Shown here piece after piece: positions 1-17,030 of a DNA stretch of 64,000 bases (positions within the stretch are counted from its first letter, which is position 1; each line of letters starts with the position of its first letter). Source of the DNA: Escherichia coli (GTDB lineage Bacteria; Pseudomonadota; Gammaproteobacteria; Enterobacterales; Enterobacteriaceae); assembly GCA_021307345.1 (NCBI GenBank), contig CP089930.1:1488001-1552000 (forward strand), given 5' to 3'. The translations under genes and the position numbers were made by a program. The notes beneath the pieces were generated by a model. It saw only the letters and a program-made list of their open reading frames with translations, did not search any database and was not told the origin of the DNA.

Positions 1-258
1 TGCGTATTATCAAAAAGCGGAAAGTAACTCTATAAATTAAGTAAAGCGGCGAAATAGTTTCAGCAATGAAATATCCATTGAGGGTCATCTCACTCTTAAT
101 AGATTTATTAAGATCAAGTTTTTAGATAGACCTTTCATCAGGAATTAAGGCGGTATCGTTGCTTTAATAAGGCTTTTGAACTGAAAGAAAACACCCTAAA
201 ATCCAGTATCCACGCTGCATTTGCGTTGTTTTAAGACGGAGTATTAATAAAGATTTGG
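1..258. other. Intergenic DNA upstream of malT, no gene seen
   Basis: An AT-rich stretch with no convincing reading frame. In E. coli the divergent malPQ operon lies to the left of malT, so this is probably the malP-malT intergenic region with malP outside the window. I looked for MalT boxes of the GGATGA type and did not find a convincing set. Confidence 0.6.
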
Positions 259-281
259 AATTGTGACAGAGTGCAAATTCA
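259..281 (+). promoter_or_regulatory. CRP site of the malT promoter
   Basis: TGTGA at 262-266 followed by a degenerate right half (GCAAA) fits a CRP site. A TATAAC -10-like box lies at 333-338, so transcription would start near 345, with the CRP site about 70-75 bases upstream. This agrees with the known CRP-dependent malT promoter. The site is seen in the sequence. The start point is inferred. Confidence 0.7.
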
Positions 282-394
282 GACACATAAAAAATCGTCA
301 TCGCTTGCATTGCACAGTTTTCTGACCGAACTTATAACTATTAATTACGAAGCGCAAAAAAAATAATATTTCCTCAATTTCCACAGTGAAGTGA

Positions 395-3106
<2,712 letters not shown>

Positions 3107-3111
3107 GTTTG

Positions 3112-3135
3112 GTCGGATAACGCACCTGATCCGAC
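3112..3135. terminator. Stem-loop between convergent malT and rtcA
   Basis: GTCGGAT (3112-3118) pairs with ATCCGAC (3129-3135) around a 10-base loop. It lies just after the malT stop and before the rtcA stop, so it could act on both. No strong U-run follows on either side, so a REP-like half-element is the alternative. Confidence 0.35.
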
Positions 3136-3148
3136 TTACCTCTCTGCA

Positions 3149-4168
<1,020 letters not shown>

Positions 4169-5395
4169 TTATCCTTTTACGCACACTACCTGACGCAGGG
4201 TGTAAACCACTTCCACCAGATCGCTTTGCGCCGCCATCACCGCATCAATATCTTTATACGCCATCGGGATTTCGTCGATCACTTCGGCATCTTTACGGCA
4301 TTCCACATGCGCGGTGGCACGAATCTGATCTTCCACACTAAACAATTTTTTCGCTTTGGTACGGCTCATTACCCGCCCGGCACCGTGGCTGCATGAGCAA
4401 AATGACTCTTCATTTCCCAGCCCGCGCACGATAAAGCTTTTCGCGCCCATCGACCCAGGAATAATTCCGTACTGCCCGGCACGCGCAGATACCGCGCCTT
4501 TACGCGTCACATAGATCTCTTCGCCAAAGTGCTGTTCTTTTTGCACATAGTTGTGGTGACAGTTGATCTCTTCCATCGCCAGAGTTTGCGGCAGTCTTAC
4601 CGTTTTCTGCGTGATGCTCTGCAACGCCGTTACTACGTTTTCCATCATTGCATCGCGGTTAAGGCTGGCAAAAAGCTGCGCCCATGCCACGGCTTTCAGG
4701 TAATCGTCAAAATATTCCGTACCTTCCATAAAGTACGCCAGGTCACGCGACGGCAACGTTTCAAGCTGTTCCTGCATCTCTTTTTGCGCCAGATCGATAA
4801 AGTAAGTTCCGATGGCGTTACCGATTCCGCGTGAACCGGAGTGCAGCATAATCCACACCTGATCCGACTCATCAAGGCAGATTTCAATAAAGTGGTTGCC
4901 GGTTCCCAGCGTTCCCAGGTGTTTGTAGTTATTAGTGTTCAGGAAACGCGGATATTTTTGCGTTAACCACTGATAACCCGCTTCCAGCTCGGCCCATTTA
5001 GCATCGACGTTAGCCGGCGGATTTTCCCATGCGCCTTTATCACGTTTACAACGCCCGGTAGTACGCCCGTGTGGTACGGCAGTTTCAATCGACTGGCGCA
5101 ACTCCGCCAGGTTTTCAGGCAGATCCGCCGCCGTTAACGCGGTACGCAGCGCATTCATTCCACAGCCAATATCCACACCTACCGCCGCCGGGATAATCGC
5201 CCCTTTCGTTGGGATCACGCTACCAATGGTGGAACCTTTTCCCAGGTGCACATCAGGCATTACCGCAATATGTCTGAAAATAAACGGCATTTTCGCTGTA
5301 TTTATCAATTGCTGACGCGCATCGGCTTCTACCGGCACGCCTTTGGTCCACATTTTTACCGGGGCATTTTCAGTGGTCAGTAATTCGTAATTCAT
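4169..5395 (-). CDS. rtcB: RtcB, GTP-dependent RNA-splicing ligase
   Basis: RNA ligase of 408 residues that joins 2',3'-cyclic phosphate or 3'-phosphate ends to 5'-hydroxyl ends using GTP and Mn2+. The conserved metal-site segments are present: DVHLGKGSTIG, VGVDIGCGMNAL, GTGNHFIE, LHSGSRG. The guanylylated histidine lies in CSCSHGAGRVMSR near residue 337. I chose the ATG beginning MNYELLTTENAP. An in-frame ATG 33 bases upstream would lie only a few bases from the sigma-54 promoter and is unlikely to be used. First gene of rtcBA, and divergent from its activator rtcR. Confidence 0.97.
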   Translation of the reverse strand: MNYELLTTENAPVKMWTKGVPVEADARQQLINTAKMPFIFRHIAVMPDVHLGKGSTIGSVIPTKGAIIPAAVGVDIGCGMNALRTALTAADLPENLAELRQSIETAVPHGRTTGRCKRDKGAWENPPANVDAKWAELEAGYQWLTQKYPRFLNTNNYKHLGTLGTGNHFIEICLDESDQVWIMLHSGSRGIGNAIGTYFIDLAQKEMQEQLETLPSRDLAYFMEGTEYFDDYLKAVAWAQLFASLNRDAMMENVVTALQSITQKTVRLPQTLAMEEINCHHNYVQKEQHFGEEIYVTRKGAVSARAGQYGIIPGSMGAKSFIVRGLGNEESFCSCSHGAGRVMSRTKAKKLFSVEDQIRATAHVECRKDAEVIDEIPMAYKDIDAVMAAQSDLVEVVYTLRQVVCVKG

Positions 5396-5430
5396 TTTGT
5401 TTTTCTCGTTTCGTTGTTTGCTGTCCATAA

Positions 5431-5447
5431 TTGCAACCGTCGTGCCA
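5431..5447 (-). promoter_or_regulatory. Sigma-54 promoter of rtcBA
   Basis: On the minus strand the sequence TGGCACGACGGTTGCAA matches the sigma-54 -24/-12 consensus (TGGCAC, five bases, TTGCA) almost perfectly. It lies about 36 bases before the rtcB ATG, and the neighbouring divergent gene encodes the sigma-54 activator RtcR. RtcR binding sites are expected further upstream toward 5580, but I could not define them by eye. Confidence 0.92.
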
Positions 5448-5581
5448 AAAAATTAAATCAGCAAATTAAATTTATAATTGATTGTTTTTGTTTAATTAAA
5501 AGTACAAAGTCCGTAAACGGAGATTTTCTATAAAGTCACTTACCCGATAATGAAATATCGTCTTTTATAAGGATATCTAAG

Positions 5582-7180
5582 ATGCGTAAAACAGTGGCTT
5601 TTGGCTTTGTCGGAACCGTACTGGATTATGCCGGGCGTGGCAGCCAACGCTGGTCGAAATGGCGCCCGACGCTCTGTTTATGTCAGCAAGAATCGTTGGT
5701 CATCGACCGGCTGGAATTGTTGCACGACGCCCGCTCACGCTCGCTGTTTGAAACGCTTAAACGCGATATCGCCAGCGTTTCGCCAGAAACAGAAGTGGTG
5801 GGCGTTGAGATAGAACTGCATAACCCGTGGGATTTCGAAGAGGTTTACGCCTGCCTGCATGATTTCGCCCGTCATTACACGTTTCAACCTGATAAAGAAG
5901 ACTATTTAATTCACATCACCACCGGCACCCACGTCGCGCAGATTTGTTGGTTTCTGCTGGCAGAAGCACGTTACCTGCCCGCCCGACTGGCGCAAACTTC
6001 ACCACCACGCAAAAAAGAACAGCCCGATAGCCCAGGCGCGGTGACGATTATCGATCTCGATTTAAGCCGTTATAACGCGATTGCCAGCCGCTTTGCCGAG
6101 GAACGCCAGCAAACGCTTGATTTTCTTAAGTCCGGCATTGCCACGCGTAACCCCCACTTCAACCGCATGATTGAGCAGATTGAAAAAGTGGCGATTAAAT
6201 CCCGCGCACCGATCCTGCTTAACGGCCCGACCGGCGCGGGTAAGTCGTTTCTGGCACGACGCATTTTCGAATTAAAACAGGCGCGGCATCAGTTTAGCGG
6301 CGCGTTTGTAGAAGTGAACTGCGCCACCCTGCGCGGCGATACCGCCATGTCGGCGCTGTTTGGTCATGTGAAAGGCGCGTTTACCGGGGCGCGGGAATCG
6401 CGGGAAGGTTTGTTACGCAGCGCCAACGGCGGAATGTTGTTTCTTGATGAGATTGGCGAACTGGGCGCAGACGAACAGGCAATGCTGCTAAAAGCCATTG
6501 AAGAGAAAACCTTTTACCCATTTGGCAGCGATCGCCAGGTGAACAGTGATTTTCAGCTTATCGCCGGAACGGTGCGCGATTTGCGCCAGTTGGTTGCCGA
6601 AGGGAAATTTCGCGAAGACCTGTACGCGCGGATCAATCTCTGGACCTTCACCCTACCAGGACTGCGCCAGCGTCAGGAGGATATCGAGCCTAATCTGGAT
6701 TATGAAGTGGAGCGCCACGCCTCACTCACCGGTGACAGCGTGCGTTTTAACACCGAAGCGCGGCGTGCCTGGCTGACCTTTGCGACATCTCCCCAGGCGA
6801 CATGGCGCGGTAACTTTCGCGAGCTTTCTGCCAGCGTTACGCGCATGGCAACCTTTGCCACTAGCGGACGCATCACTCTGGAAGTGGTGGAAGATGAGAT
6901 TAACCGTCTGCGCTACAACTGGCAGGAAAGCCGCCCTTCGGCGCTTACAGCGTTGCTGGGCGCGGAGATGGAAAACATCGATCTCTTTGACCGCATACAA
7001 CTGGAAAACGTTATCGCTGTCTGCCGTCAGGCAAAGTCGCTTTCTGCTGCCGGACGTCAGCTTTTTGACGTTTCGCGCCAGGGCAAAGCCAGCGTCAATG
7101 ACGCAGATCGGCTACGCAAATACCTGGCGCGTTTTGGTCTGACGTGGGAAGCCGTGCAGGATCAGCACAGCTCCAGTTGA
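5582..7180 (+). CDS. rtcR: RtcR, CARF-domain sigma-54 activator of rtcBA
   Basis: Enhancer-binding protein of 532 residues. The N-terminal ~180 residues are a CARF-type sensor domain, including the [10 protein letters not shown] segment near 111-120. The AAA+ domain carries Walker A GPTGAGKS (215-222), the sigma-54 contact loop GAFTGA (265-270) and Walker B GGMLFLDE (283-290). A C-terminal DNA-binding region follows. RtcR is known to activate rtcBA in response to RNA damage or stress, probably by sensing RNA ends or fragments. It is divergent from rtcB, and its 3' end overlaps the convergent glpR by 19 bases. Confidence 0.96.
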   Translation: MRKTVAFGFVGTVLDYAGRGSQRWSKWRPTLCLCQQESLVIDRLELLHDARSRSLFETLKRDIASVSPETEVVGVEIELHNPWDFEEVYACLHDFARHYTFQPDKEDYLIHITTGTHVAQICWFLLAEARYLPARLAQTSPPRKKEQPDSPGAVTIIDLDLSRYNAIASRFAEERQQTLDFLKSGIATRNPHFNRMIEQIEKVAIKSRAPILLNGPTGAGKSFLARRIFELKQARHQFSGAFVEVNCATLRGDTAMSALFGHVKGAFTGARESREGLLRSANGGMLFLDEIGELGADEQAMLLKAIEEKTFYPFGSDRQVNSDFQLIAGTVRDLRQLVAEGKFREDLYARINLWTFTLPGLRQRQEDIEPNLDYEVERHASLTGDSVRFNTEARRAWLTFATSPQATWRGNFRELSASVTRMATFATSGRITLEVVEDEINRLRYNWQESRPSALTALLGAEMENIDLFDRIQLENVIAVCRQAKSLSAAGRQLFDVSRQGKASVNDADRLRKYLARFGLTWEAVQDQHSSS

Positions 7181-7920
7181 ATATGGTGGTCCGTCAGCAC
7201 CTGCATCACGCCCGCAGGGGGCATGGTGTCGGTGTAGACGGCATCGACCATGCTGATACTGCCCATATTGACCATTGCGTTACGACCAAATTTCGAGTGA
7301 TCGACAACCAGCATGACGTGGCGCGAGTTCTCAATAATGGCGCGTTTGGTGCGAACTTCGTGGTAATCGAACTCCAGCAACGAGCCGTCGCTGTCAATGC
7401 CGCTGATCCCCAGAATGCCGAAGTCGAGGCGGAACTGGGAGATAAAATCGAGCGTTGCTTCGCCAATGATCCCGCCATCGCGGCTGCGTAATTCGCCACC
7501 GGCGAGAATAATGCGGAAATCTTCTTTCACCATCAGCGTGTTAGCGACGTTGAGATTATTGGTGACAATGCGCAAATTGCTGTGATTAAGCAGCGCGTGC
7601 GCCACCGCTTCCGGCGTGGTGCCGATATCGATAAACAGCGTTGAACCGTTGGGGATTTGCTCCGCCACTTTGCGGGCGATGCGCTCTTTTTCTTCGGTCT
7701 GGGTGGCTTTACGATCGTGCCACGGCGTGTTAACCGAACTGGAAGGCAGCGCCGCACCGCCATGATGGCGCAGGATCAGATTTTGCTCTGCCAGCTCGTT
7801 GAGGTCGCGGCGAATAGTCTGCGGGCTGACGGAGAAATGCTCTACCAGCTCTTCGGTACTGACATAACCCTGCTGTTTAACCAGTTCAATAATACCGTTG
7901 TGACGTTGTGTTTGTTTCAT
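7162..7920 (-). CDS. glpR: GlpR, glycerol-3-phosphate regulon repressor (intact)
   Basis: DeoR-family repressor of 252 residues, released from DNA by glycerol-3-phosphate. The N-terminal helix-turn-helix is visible (YVSTEELVEHFSVSPQTIRR near residues 19-38), followed by the DeoR sensor domain with FIDIGTTPEA and VTNNLNVA motifs. It is the last gene of glpEGR. The frame is open throughout. In K-12 MG1655 this gene is known to be frameshifted, so this strain should have working glp repression. Matching operators are seen upstream of glpD at 9277-9316. Confidence 0.96.
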   Translation of the reverse strand: MKQTQRHNGIIELVKQQGYVSTEELVEHFSVSPQTIRRDLNELAEQNLILRHHGGAALPSSSVNTPWHDRKATQTEEKERIARKVAEQIPNGSTLFIDIGTTPEAVAHALLNHSNLRIVTNNLNVANTLMVKEDFRIILAGGELRSRDGGIIGEATLDFISQFRLDFGILGISGIDSDGSLLEFDYHEVRTKRAIIENSRHVMLVVDHSKFGRNAMVNMGSISMVDAVYTDTMPPAGVMQVLTDHHIQLELC

Positions 7921-7936
7921 TTATAAATCCCTGGAA

Positions 7937-8779
<843 letters not shown>

Positions 8780-8811
8780 TTATTCCACACAAAAGGGGAC
8801 AGTATAAAGCG

Positions 8812-9216
<405 letters not shown>

Positions 9217-9249
9217 TTATACATATCACTCTAAAATGTTTTTTCAATG

Positions 9250-9316
9250 TTACCCAAAGCGCGATTCTTTGCTAATATGTTCGATAACGAACATTTATGA
9301 GCTTTAACGAAAGTGA
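9250..9316 (+). promoter_or_regulatory. glpD promoter with GlpR operators
   Basis: A TTACCC -35-like box (9250-9255) and a TAATAT -10 box (9273-9278) are separated by 17 bases. A perfect palindrome, ATGTTCGATAACGAACAT, spans 9277-9294 and overlaps the start of transcription. A degenerate second copy (GAGCTTTAACGAAAGTG) lies at 9299-9315. This matches the known tandem GlpR operators of glpD, and binding would block RNA polymerase directly. Confidence 0.88.
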
Positions 9317-9327
9317 ACGAGGGCAGC

Positions 9328-10833
9328 ATGGAAACCAAAGATCTGATTGTGATAGGTGGCGGCATCAATGGTGCTGGTATCGCGGCAGACGCCGCTGGAC
9401 GCGGTTTATCCGTGCTGATGCTGGAGGCGCAGGATCTCGCTTGCGCGACATCTTCCGCCAGTTCAAAACTCATTCACGGTGGCCTGCGCTACCTTGAGCA
9501 CTATGAATTCCGCCTGGTCAGCGAGGCGCTGGCTGAACGTGAAGTGCTGCTGAAGATGGCCCCGCATATCGCCTTCCCGATGCGTTTTCGCCTGCCGCAT
9601 CGCCCGCATCTGCGCCCGGCGTGGATGATTCGTATTGGTCTGTTTATGTACGATCATCTGGGTAAACGCACCAGCCTGCCAGGATCAAACGGTTTGCGTT
9701 TTGGCGCAAATTCAGTGTTAAAGCCGGAAATTAAGCGCGGATTCGAATATTCCGACTGTTGGGTCGACGACGCTCGTCTGGTACTCGCCAACGCCCAGAT
9801 GGTGGCGCGTAAAGGCGGCGAAGTGCTTACTCGTACTCGTGCTACTTCTGCTCGCCGCGAAAACGGCCTGTGGATTGTGGAAGCGGAAGATATCGATACC
9901 GGCAAAAAATACACCTGGCAGGCGCGCGGCCTGGTTAATGCTACCGGCCCGTGGGTGAAACAGTTCTTCGACGACGGGATGCATCTGCCTTCGCCTTATG
10001 GCATTCGCCTGATCAAAGGCAGCCATATTGTGGTGCCGCGTGTGCATACCCAGAAGCAAGCCTACATTCTGCAAAACGAAGATAAACGTATTGTGTTTGT
10101 GATCCCGTGGATGGACGAGTTTTCCATCATCGGCACCACCGACGTGGAGTACAAAGGCGATCCGAAGGCAGTGAAGATTGAAGAGAGTGAAATCAATTAC
10201 CTGCTGAAAGTGTATAACGCGCACTTTAAAAAACAGTTAAGCCGGGACGATATCGTCTGGACCTACTCGGGCGTGCGCCCGCTGTGTGATGATGAGTCCG
10301 ACTCACCGCAGGCTATTACTCGTGATTACACGCTTGATATCCATGATGAAAACGGCAAAGCGCCGCTGTTGTCAGTATTTGGCGGCAAGCTGACGACCTA
10401 TCGTAAACTGGCGGAACATGCGCTGGAAAAACTGACGCCGTATTATCAGGGCATTGGTCCGGCATGGACAAAAGAGAGCGTGTTACCAGGTGGCGCCATC
10501 GAAGGCGACCGCGACGATTATGCCGCCCGCCTGCGCCGCCGCTATCCGTTCATTACGGAATCGCTGGCACGTCATTACGCGCGCACTTACGGCAGCAACA
10601 GCGAGCTGTTGCTCGGCAATGCAGAGACGATAAGCGATCTTGGGGAAGATTTCGGTCATGAGTTCTACGAAGCGGAGCTGAAATATCTGGTCGACCACGA
10701 ATGGGTACGCCGCGCCGACGATGCCCTGTGGCGTCGCACGAAACAAGGCATGTGGCTGAATGCGCAGCAACAGTCTCGTGTAAGTCAGTGGCTGGTCGAG
10801 TATACGCAGCAGAAATTGTCGCTGGCGTCGTGA
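9328..10833 (+). CDS. glpD: GlpD, aerobic glycerol-3-phosphate dehydrogenase
   Basis: FAD flavoprotein of 501 residues on the inner face of the cytoplasmic membrane. It oxidises glycerol-3-phosphate to dihydroxyacetone phosphate and passes electrons to ubiquinone. The FAD-binding dinucleotide fold is at the start (VIGGGINGAGIAAD), and the family motif HGGLRYLE follows. I chose the METKDLIVIGGG start, preceded by GAGGG, over an ATG-equivalent five codons earlier. Expression is expected to be repressed by GlpR at the operators just upstream. Confidence 0.97.
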   Translation: METKDLIVIGGGINGAGIAADAAGRGLSVLMLEAQDLACATSSASSKLIHGGLRYLEHYEFRLVSEALAEREVLLKMAPHIAFPMRFRLPHRPHLRPAWMIRIGLFMYDHLGKRTSLPGSNGLRFGANSVLKPEIKRGFEYSDCWVDDARLVLANAQMVARKGGEVLTRTRATSARRENGLWIVEAEDIDTGKKYTWQARGLVNATGPWVKQFFDDGMHLPSPYGIRLIKGSHIVVPRVHTQKQAYILQNEDKRIVFVIPWMDEFSIIGTTDVEYKGDPKAVKIEESEINYLLKVYNAHFKKQLSRDDIVWTYSGVRPLCDDESDSPQAITRDYTLDIHDENGKAPLLSVFGGKLTTYRKLAEHALEKLTPYYQGIGPAWTKESVLPGGAIEGDRDDYAARLRRRYPFITESLARHYARTYGSNSELLLGNAETISDLGEDFGHEFYEAELKYLVDHEWVRRADDALWRRTKQGMWLNAQQQSRVSQWLVEYTQQKLSLAS

Positions 10834-10896
10834 TTTAACGTAAGGTGGTCAGGTCAGATTTCAATCTGACCTGAGACTGATGATAAACACAAAAAC

Positions 10897-11024
10897 TGCC
10901 TGATGCGCTACGCTTATCAGGCCTACGTAGCTTATGCAATATATTAAATTTGCATGGTTTTGTAGGCCTGATAAGGCGTTCACGCCGCATCCGGCATGAA
11001 CAAAGCGCACTTTGCCAACAATCT
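10897..11024. repeat. REP/BIME cluster after glpD
   Basis: Two REP-type palindromic units in opposite orientation lie at about 10897-10926 (TGCCTGATGCGCTACGCTTA) and 10961-10997 (GATAAGGCGTTCACGCCGCA), joined by an AT-rich spacer. A further ~25-base tail to 11024 is shared, on the opposite strand, with the REP cluster at 28441-28548. Such elements stabilise upstream mRNA and bind gyrase or IHF. Confidence 0.9.
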
Positions 11025-11065
11025 GTGGTCAAATTTCAATCTCAATAACTTTTGGATTCAGGGAA

Positions 11066-11704
11066 TTATCGCAAAGCCCACACCATCATACCCAACGTAA
11101 CAAAACTCAGGCACATTCCCCACCCGCCCCACTTCCACCTCTGGCTTCTATTTTTGCTACACCACTGGCAGTAATATCCCAGCGCAAAACCAAGCTGTGC
11201 ACTTATCGAACCGACTAACTCAGTCCAGGGCTGGAGCCAAAATGGCGAAAAATTCAGGGGTCACCAAACAACACTCAGAAAGTAATTACGGATATTTTCC
11301 AGCAAAGCTGATTTCTCTGGCGCAATATAAAAAATAATTATCCGTATTGACGATGAAAAAAAATGCTTCGCGGGCAAAGGGGGTGTATATCAAAGTGACG
11401 CCCGTTTTTTCTGCCCACCGGAAGGTTGCGCCACGAAAATAATATCGGCATCGCCCTTAACGATTTTGTTATACGCTTCTGGCGTGCGAGAGTTATCCAG
11501 ATATCTCAGACGTGAAAATCTTCTGGTATAACGTTTAACGCATAAAAGGCAGAAGCATAAATGGGTTATGCTGCCGTCGCGCCATCGAGTCGCACCCAGC
11601 GTGGCAATAACCGCTGCCAAAAATTGCGCCAGTATGGGAATACCGAAAAAAGTCATTACCAGCGAGATCAAAATCCATTTTTTGTTTTGCATCATTCTGT
11701 CCAT
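11066..11704 (-). pseudogene. yzgL: yzgL remnant of a membrane-anchored PstS-like solute-binding protein
   Basis: The most intact piece is an open frame at 11390-11704 (104 codons). It begins with a hydrophobic segment (KKWILISLVMTFFGIPILA) and ends in a PstS-like block (YNKIVKGDADIIFVAQPSGG). Past a run of A residues near 11400 the homology continues in another frame (TPFAREAFFFIVNTDN), stopping at 11286. A third open piece, about 11255-11066, looks like a hydrophobic C-terminus (MCLSFVTLGMMVWALR). The picture is one gene broken by frameshifts and an internal loss, matching the K-12 pseudogene yzgL in position. The exact 5' end and the parent function are uncertain. Confidence 0.72.
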
Positions 11705-11775
11705 TCTTTCTGAATGGCGAAATTATACTCCTCCACTATCTTCGCCCCGCTGGACACTTTTCCGAAATAAAGGCG

Positions 11776-11803
11776 AAAAAAAACGGGACCTTTTGGCCCC
11801 GTT
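11776..11803 (-). terminator. Terminator of the glgBXCAP operon
   Basis: On the minus strand ACGGGGCC and GGTCCCGT form a stem around an AAAA loop (one mismatch), followed by a run of about eight U residues. It starts 16 bases after the glgP stop. Confidence 0.9.
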
Positions 11804-11818
11804 CTATTTTTGGCGAAA

Positions 11819-14284
<2,466 letters not shown>

Positions 14285-15718
14285 CTATTTCAAGCGATAG
14301 TAAAGCTCACGGTACGACTTCGCCGCGACCTGCCAGCTAAAATCCATTGCCATAGCCTGACGTTGCACAAACCGCCACAGTGAAGGGCGAGACCACAGAA
14401 CAAAAGCGCGTCGAATAGCCCGTAACAGCGACCAGGCATTACTATCTTCAAAGACAAACCCACTGGCGACGCCATCTGCAAGGTTCTCAAGAGAACAGTC
14501 AGAAACCGTATCAGCAAGCCCACCGGTACGCCGCACCAGTGGCAGCGTGCCGTACTTCAATCCATAAAGTTGCGTTAAGCCGCACGGTTCAAAACGACTG
14601 GGAACCAGAATGACGTCCGCGCCGCCCATAATGCGATGCGAAAATGCTTCGTGATAACCAATCTGTACACCAACCTTGCCGGGATGCTCCGCCGCTGCAG
14701 CAAGAAAACCTTCCTGCAATACCGGATCGCCCGCGCCGAGCAGTGCCAGTTGTCCGCCCTGTTCCAGAAGACCCGGTAAGGCTTCCAGCACCAAATCCAG
14801 TCCTTTCTGGCTGGTCAGACGGCTCACCACTGCAAAAAGCGGCACTTTATCGTCAACCTTAAGCCCCATTGCGATTTGCAACTGGCGCTTATTCTCCGCT
14901 TTATCCTCCAATGAATCGCGGGTGTAACGCGAGGCTAAAAGTAAGTCCGTCTCTGGACTCCATATTTTCTCGTCCACGCCGTTCAGTACGCCGGAAAGTC
15001 GTCCTTCACGATGACGCTGCTGGAGTAAACCTTCCATACCGTAGGCAAACTGTGGTTCAGTGATCTCACGAGCGTAGGTCGGACTAACCGCTGTAATGTG
15101 GTCGGCGTAATACAATCCGGCCTTCAGGAAAGAGATTTGCCCGTTGAATTCCAGCCCGTGAACATTAAAGAATGACCATGGCAATTGGATGTCATTCATG
15201 TGATGTGCATAAAACATGCCTTGATAGGCCAGGTTGTGTACAGTAAACACCGACTTCGCCGGACGCCCATGTGCCGCCAGATACGCAGGCGCAAGACCCG
15301 CATGCCAGTCGTGCGCGTGCACAACATCGGGGCGCCAGAATGGGTCAAGCCCGCTTGCCATCTCCGCTCCAACCCATCCGAGCAGTGCAAAACGCAATAC
15401 GTTGTCGGTGTAAGCAAATAAGTTGGTATCGTGATACGGGCTTCCGGGACGATCGTAGAGATGCGGTGCATCAATCAGGTAAATGCCAACCCCGTTGTAA
15501 TGCCCAAACAGCAGCGTGAAATGTCCGGCAAAAGTATCACGGCGAGATACCACCTTTGCATCGGTCACGCCACGGCGAATATCGGGAAATGCAGGCAACA
15601 GTACGCGAGCGTCAACGCCGTCTGCGATTTGTGCTGCGGGTAATGCCCCAATAACATCAGCCAGACCGCCGGTTTTAAGCAGCGGGAACATCTCTGAACA
15701 TACATGTAAAACCTGCAT
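14285..15718 (-). CDS. glgA: GlgA, glycogen synthase
   Basis: ADP-glucose-dependent glycosyltransferase (GT5) of 477 residues that elongates alpha-1,4-glucan chains in the cytoplasm. The ADP-glucose-binding KTGGLADV motif is at residues 16-23, and the C-terminal donor-site block [20 protein letters not shown] is present. Its ATG overlaps the glgC stop codon by one base (TAATG), which suggests translational coupling to the enzyme that supplies its substrate. Confidence 0.98.
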   Translation of the reverse strand: MQVLHVCSEMFPLLKTGGLADVIGALPAAQIADGVDARVLLPAFPDIRRGVTDAKVVSRRDTFAGHFTLLFGHYNGVGIYLIDAPHLYDRPGSPYHDTNLFAYTDNVLRFALLGWVGAEMASGLDPFWRPDVVHAHDWHAGLAPAYLAAHGRPAKSVFTVHNLAYQGMFYAHHMNDIQLPWSFFNVHGLEFNGQISFLKAGLYYADHITAVSPTYAREITEPQFAYGMEGLLQQRHREGRLSGVLNGVDEKIWSPETDLLLASRYTRDSLEDKAENKRQLQIAMGLKVDDKVPLFAVVSRLTSQKGLDLVLEALPGLLEQGGQLALLGAGDPVLQEGFLAAAAEHPGKVGVQIGYHEAFSHRIMGGADVILVPSRFEPCGLTQLYGLKYGTLPLVRRTGGLADTVSDCSLENLADGVASGFVFEDSNAWSLLRAIRRAFVLWSRPSLWRFVQRQAMAMDFSWQVAAKSYRELYYRLK

Positions 15719-17013
15719 TATCGCTCCTGTTTGTACCCTAACTTCCGTAGCATTTCGCGCGTAACCAGCACAATGCCTTCTTCTGAACGATAGAAACGAC
15801 GTGCATCCTCTTCTGCATCCTCACCAATCACCATTCCTTCCGGAATGACACAAGCGCGGTCAATGACGCAGCGACGCAGACGGCACGAGCGACCTACCCA
15901 TACTTCCGGCAGCAATACGGCGGAATCAATGTTGCAGAATGAATTCACGCGAACGCGTGAGAACAGAACGGACTGCACCACCACCGAACCAGAGATCACA
16001 CAACCGCCGGAAACCAGTGAGTTAAGGGTCATCCCATGGCTACCGGAGCGATCCTGAACGAATTTCGCTGGCGGCAATGATTCATTGTAGGTGCGAATCG
16101 GCCAGTTGCGATCGTACATATCCAGTTCCGGCACGACAGAAGCCAGATCCAGGTTCGCTTTCCAGTAAGCCTCCAGTGTCCCAACATCACGCCAGTACGG
16201 CTCGGCGTCCGGATCGGACTGTACACAAGAGAGCGGGAATGGATGCGCATAGGCGAGGCCTGCTTCGGTAATTTTTGGAATCAAATCCTTACCAAAGTCG
16301 TGGCTGGAGTTTTCATCACGATCGTCTTCTTCCAGCAATTCATACAGGTACTCTGCATCAAAGACGTAGATCCCCATACTCGCTAAAGATTTGCTCGGAT
16401 CGTTTGGCATTGACGGCGGGTTAGCCGGTTTTTCAACAAATTCGATAATTTTATCGTTTCCATCAACCGCCATAACGCCAAATGCAGAGGCTTCTTCAAT
16501 CGGTACAGGCATACAAGCAACGGTGCAACGTGCGCCTTTTTCGACGTGGTCGATAAGCATACGCGAGTAGTCTTGCTTGTAGATATGGTCACCCGCCAGG
16601 ATCACTACGTACTCCGCTTTATAACGGCGGATAATGTCGAGGTTTTGGGTAACGGCATCTGCCGTACCGCGATACCAGTTCTCCCCTTTCATTCTCTGCT
16701 GCGCTGGCAGCAGATCGACAAACTCGTTCATTTCTTCATTGAAGAACGACCAGCCGCGCTGAATATGCTGTACCAGAGTGTGAGACTGGTACTGGGTGAT
16801 CACGCCCATACGACGGATACCGGAGTTGATACAGTTGGACAGTGCAAAATCGATAATACGGAACTTGCCGCCGAAGTGTACGGCAGGCTTTGCTCGTTTA
16901 TTGGTTAAATCCTTCAGGCGAGTACCACGTCCCCCCGCCAGAATCAGGGCAACAGACTTCAATGGCAGCTGGCGCGCCAACATTAAGTGATCGTTCTTCT
17001 CTAAACTAATCAT
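15718..17013 (-). CDS. glgC: GlgC, ADP-glucose pyrophosphorylase
   Basis: Makes ADP-glucose from ATP and glucose-1-phosphate, the committed step of bacterial glycogen synthesis, activated by fructose-1,6-bisphosphate and inhibited by AMP. It has 431 residues. The nucleotidyltransferase signature [13 protein letters not shown] lies near residue 24, and a C-terminal left-handed beta-helix follows. I chose the MISLEKND start. In-frame ATGs up to 12 codons upstream lie beyond the ribosome-binding site AGGAG and run into the glgX end. The second residue is Ile where I remember Val in K-12. Confidence 0.97.
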   Translation of the reverse strand: MISLEKNDHLMLARQLPLKSVALILAGGRGTRLKDLTNKRAKPAVHFGGKFRIIDFALSNCINSGIRRMGVITQYQSHTLVQHIQRGWSFFNEEMNEFVDLLPAQQRMKGENWYRGTADAVTQNLDIIRRYKAEYVVILAGDHIYKQDYSRMLIDHVEKGARCTVACMPVPIEEASAFGVMAVDGNDKIIEFVEKPANPPSMPNDPSKSLASMGIYVFDAEYLYELLEEDDRDENSSHDFGKDLIPKITEAGLAYAHPFPLSCVQSDPDAEPYWRDVGTLEAYWKANLDLASVVPELDMYDRNWPIRTYNESLPPAKFVQDRSGSHGMTLNSLVSGGCVISGSVVVQSVLFSRVRVNSFCNIDSAVLLPEVWVGRSCRLRRCVIDRACVIPEGMVIGEDAEEDARRFYRSEEGIVLVTREMLRKLGYKQER

Positions 17014-17030
17014 GACTAACTCCTTTTTTA

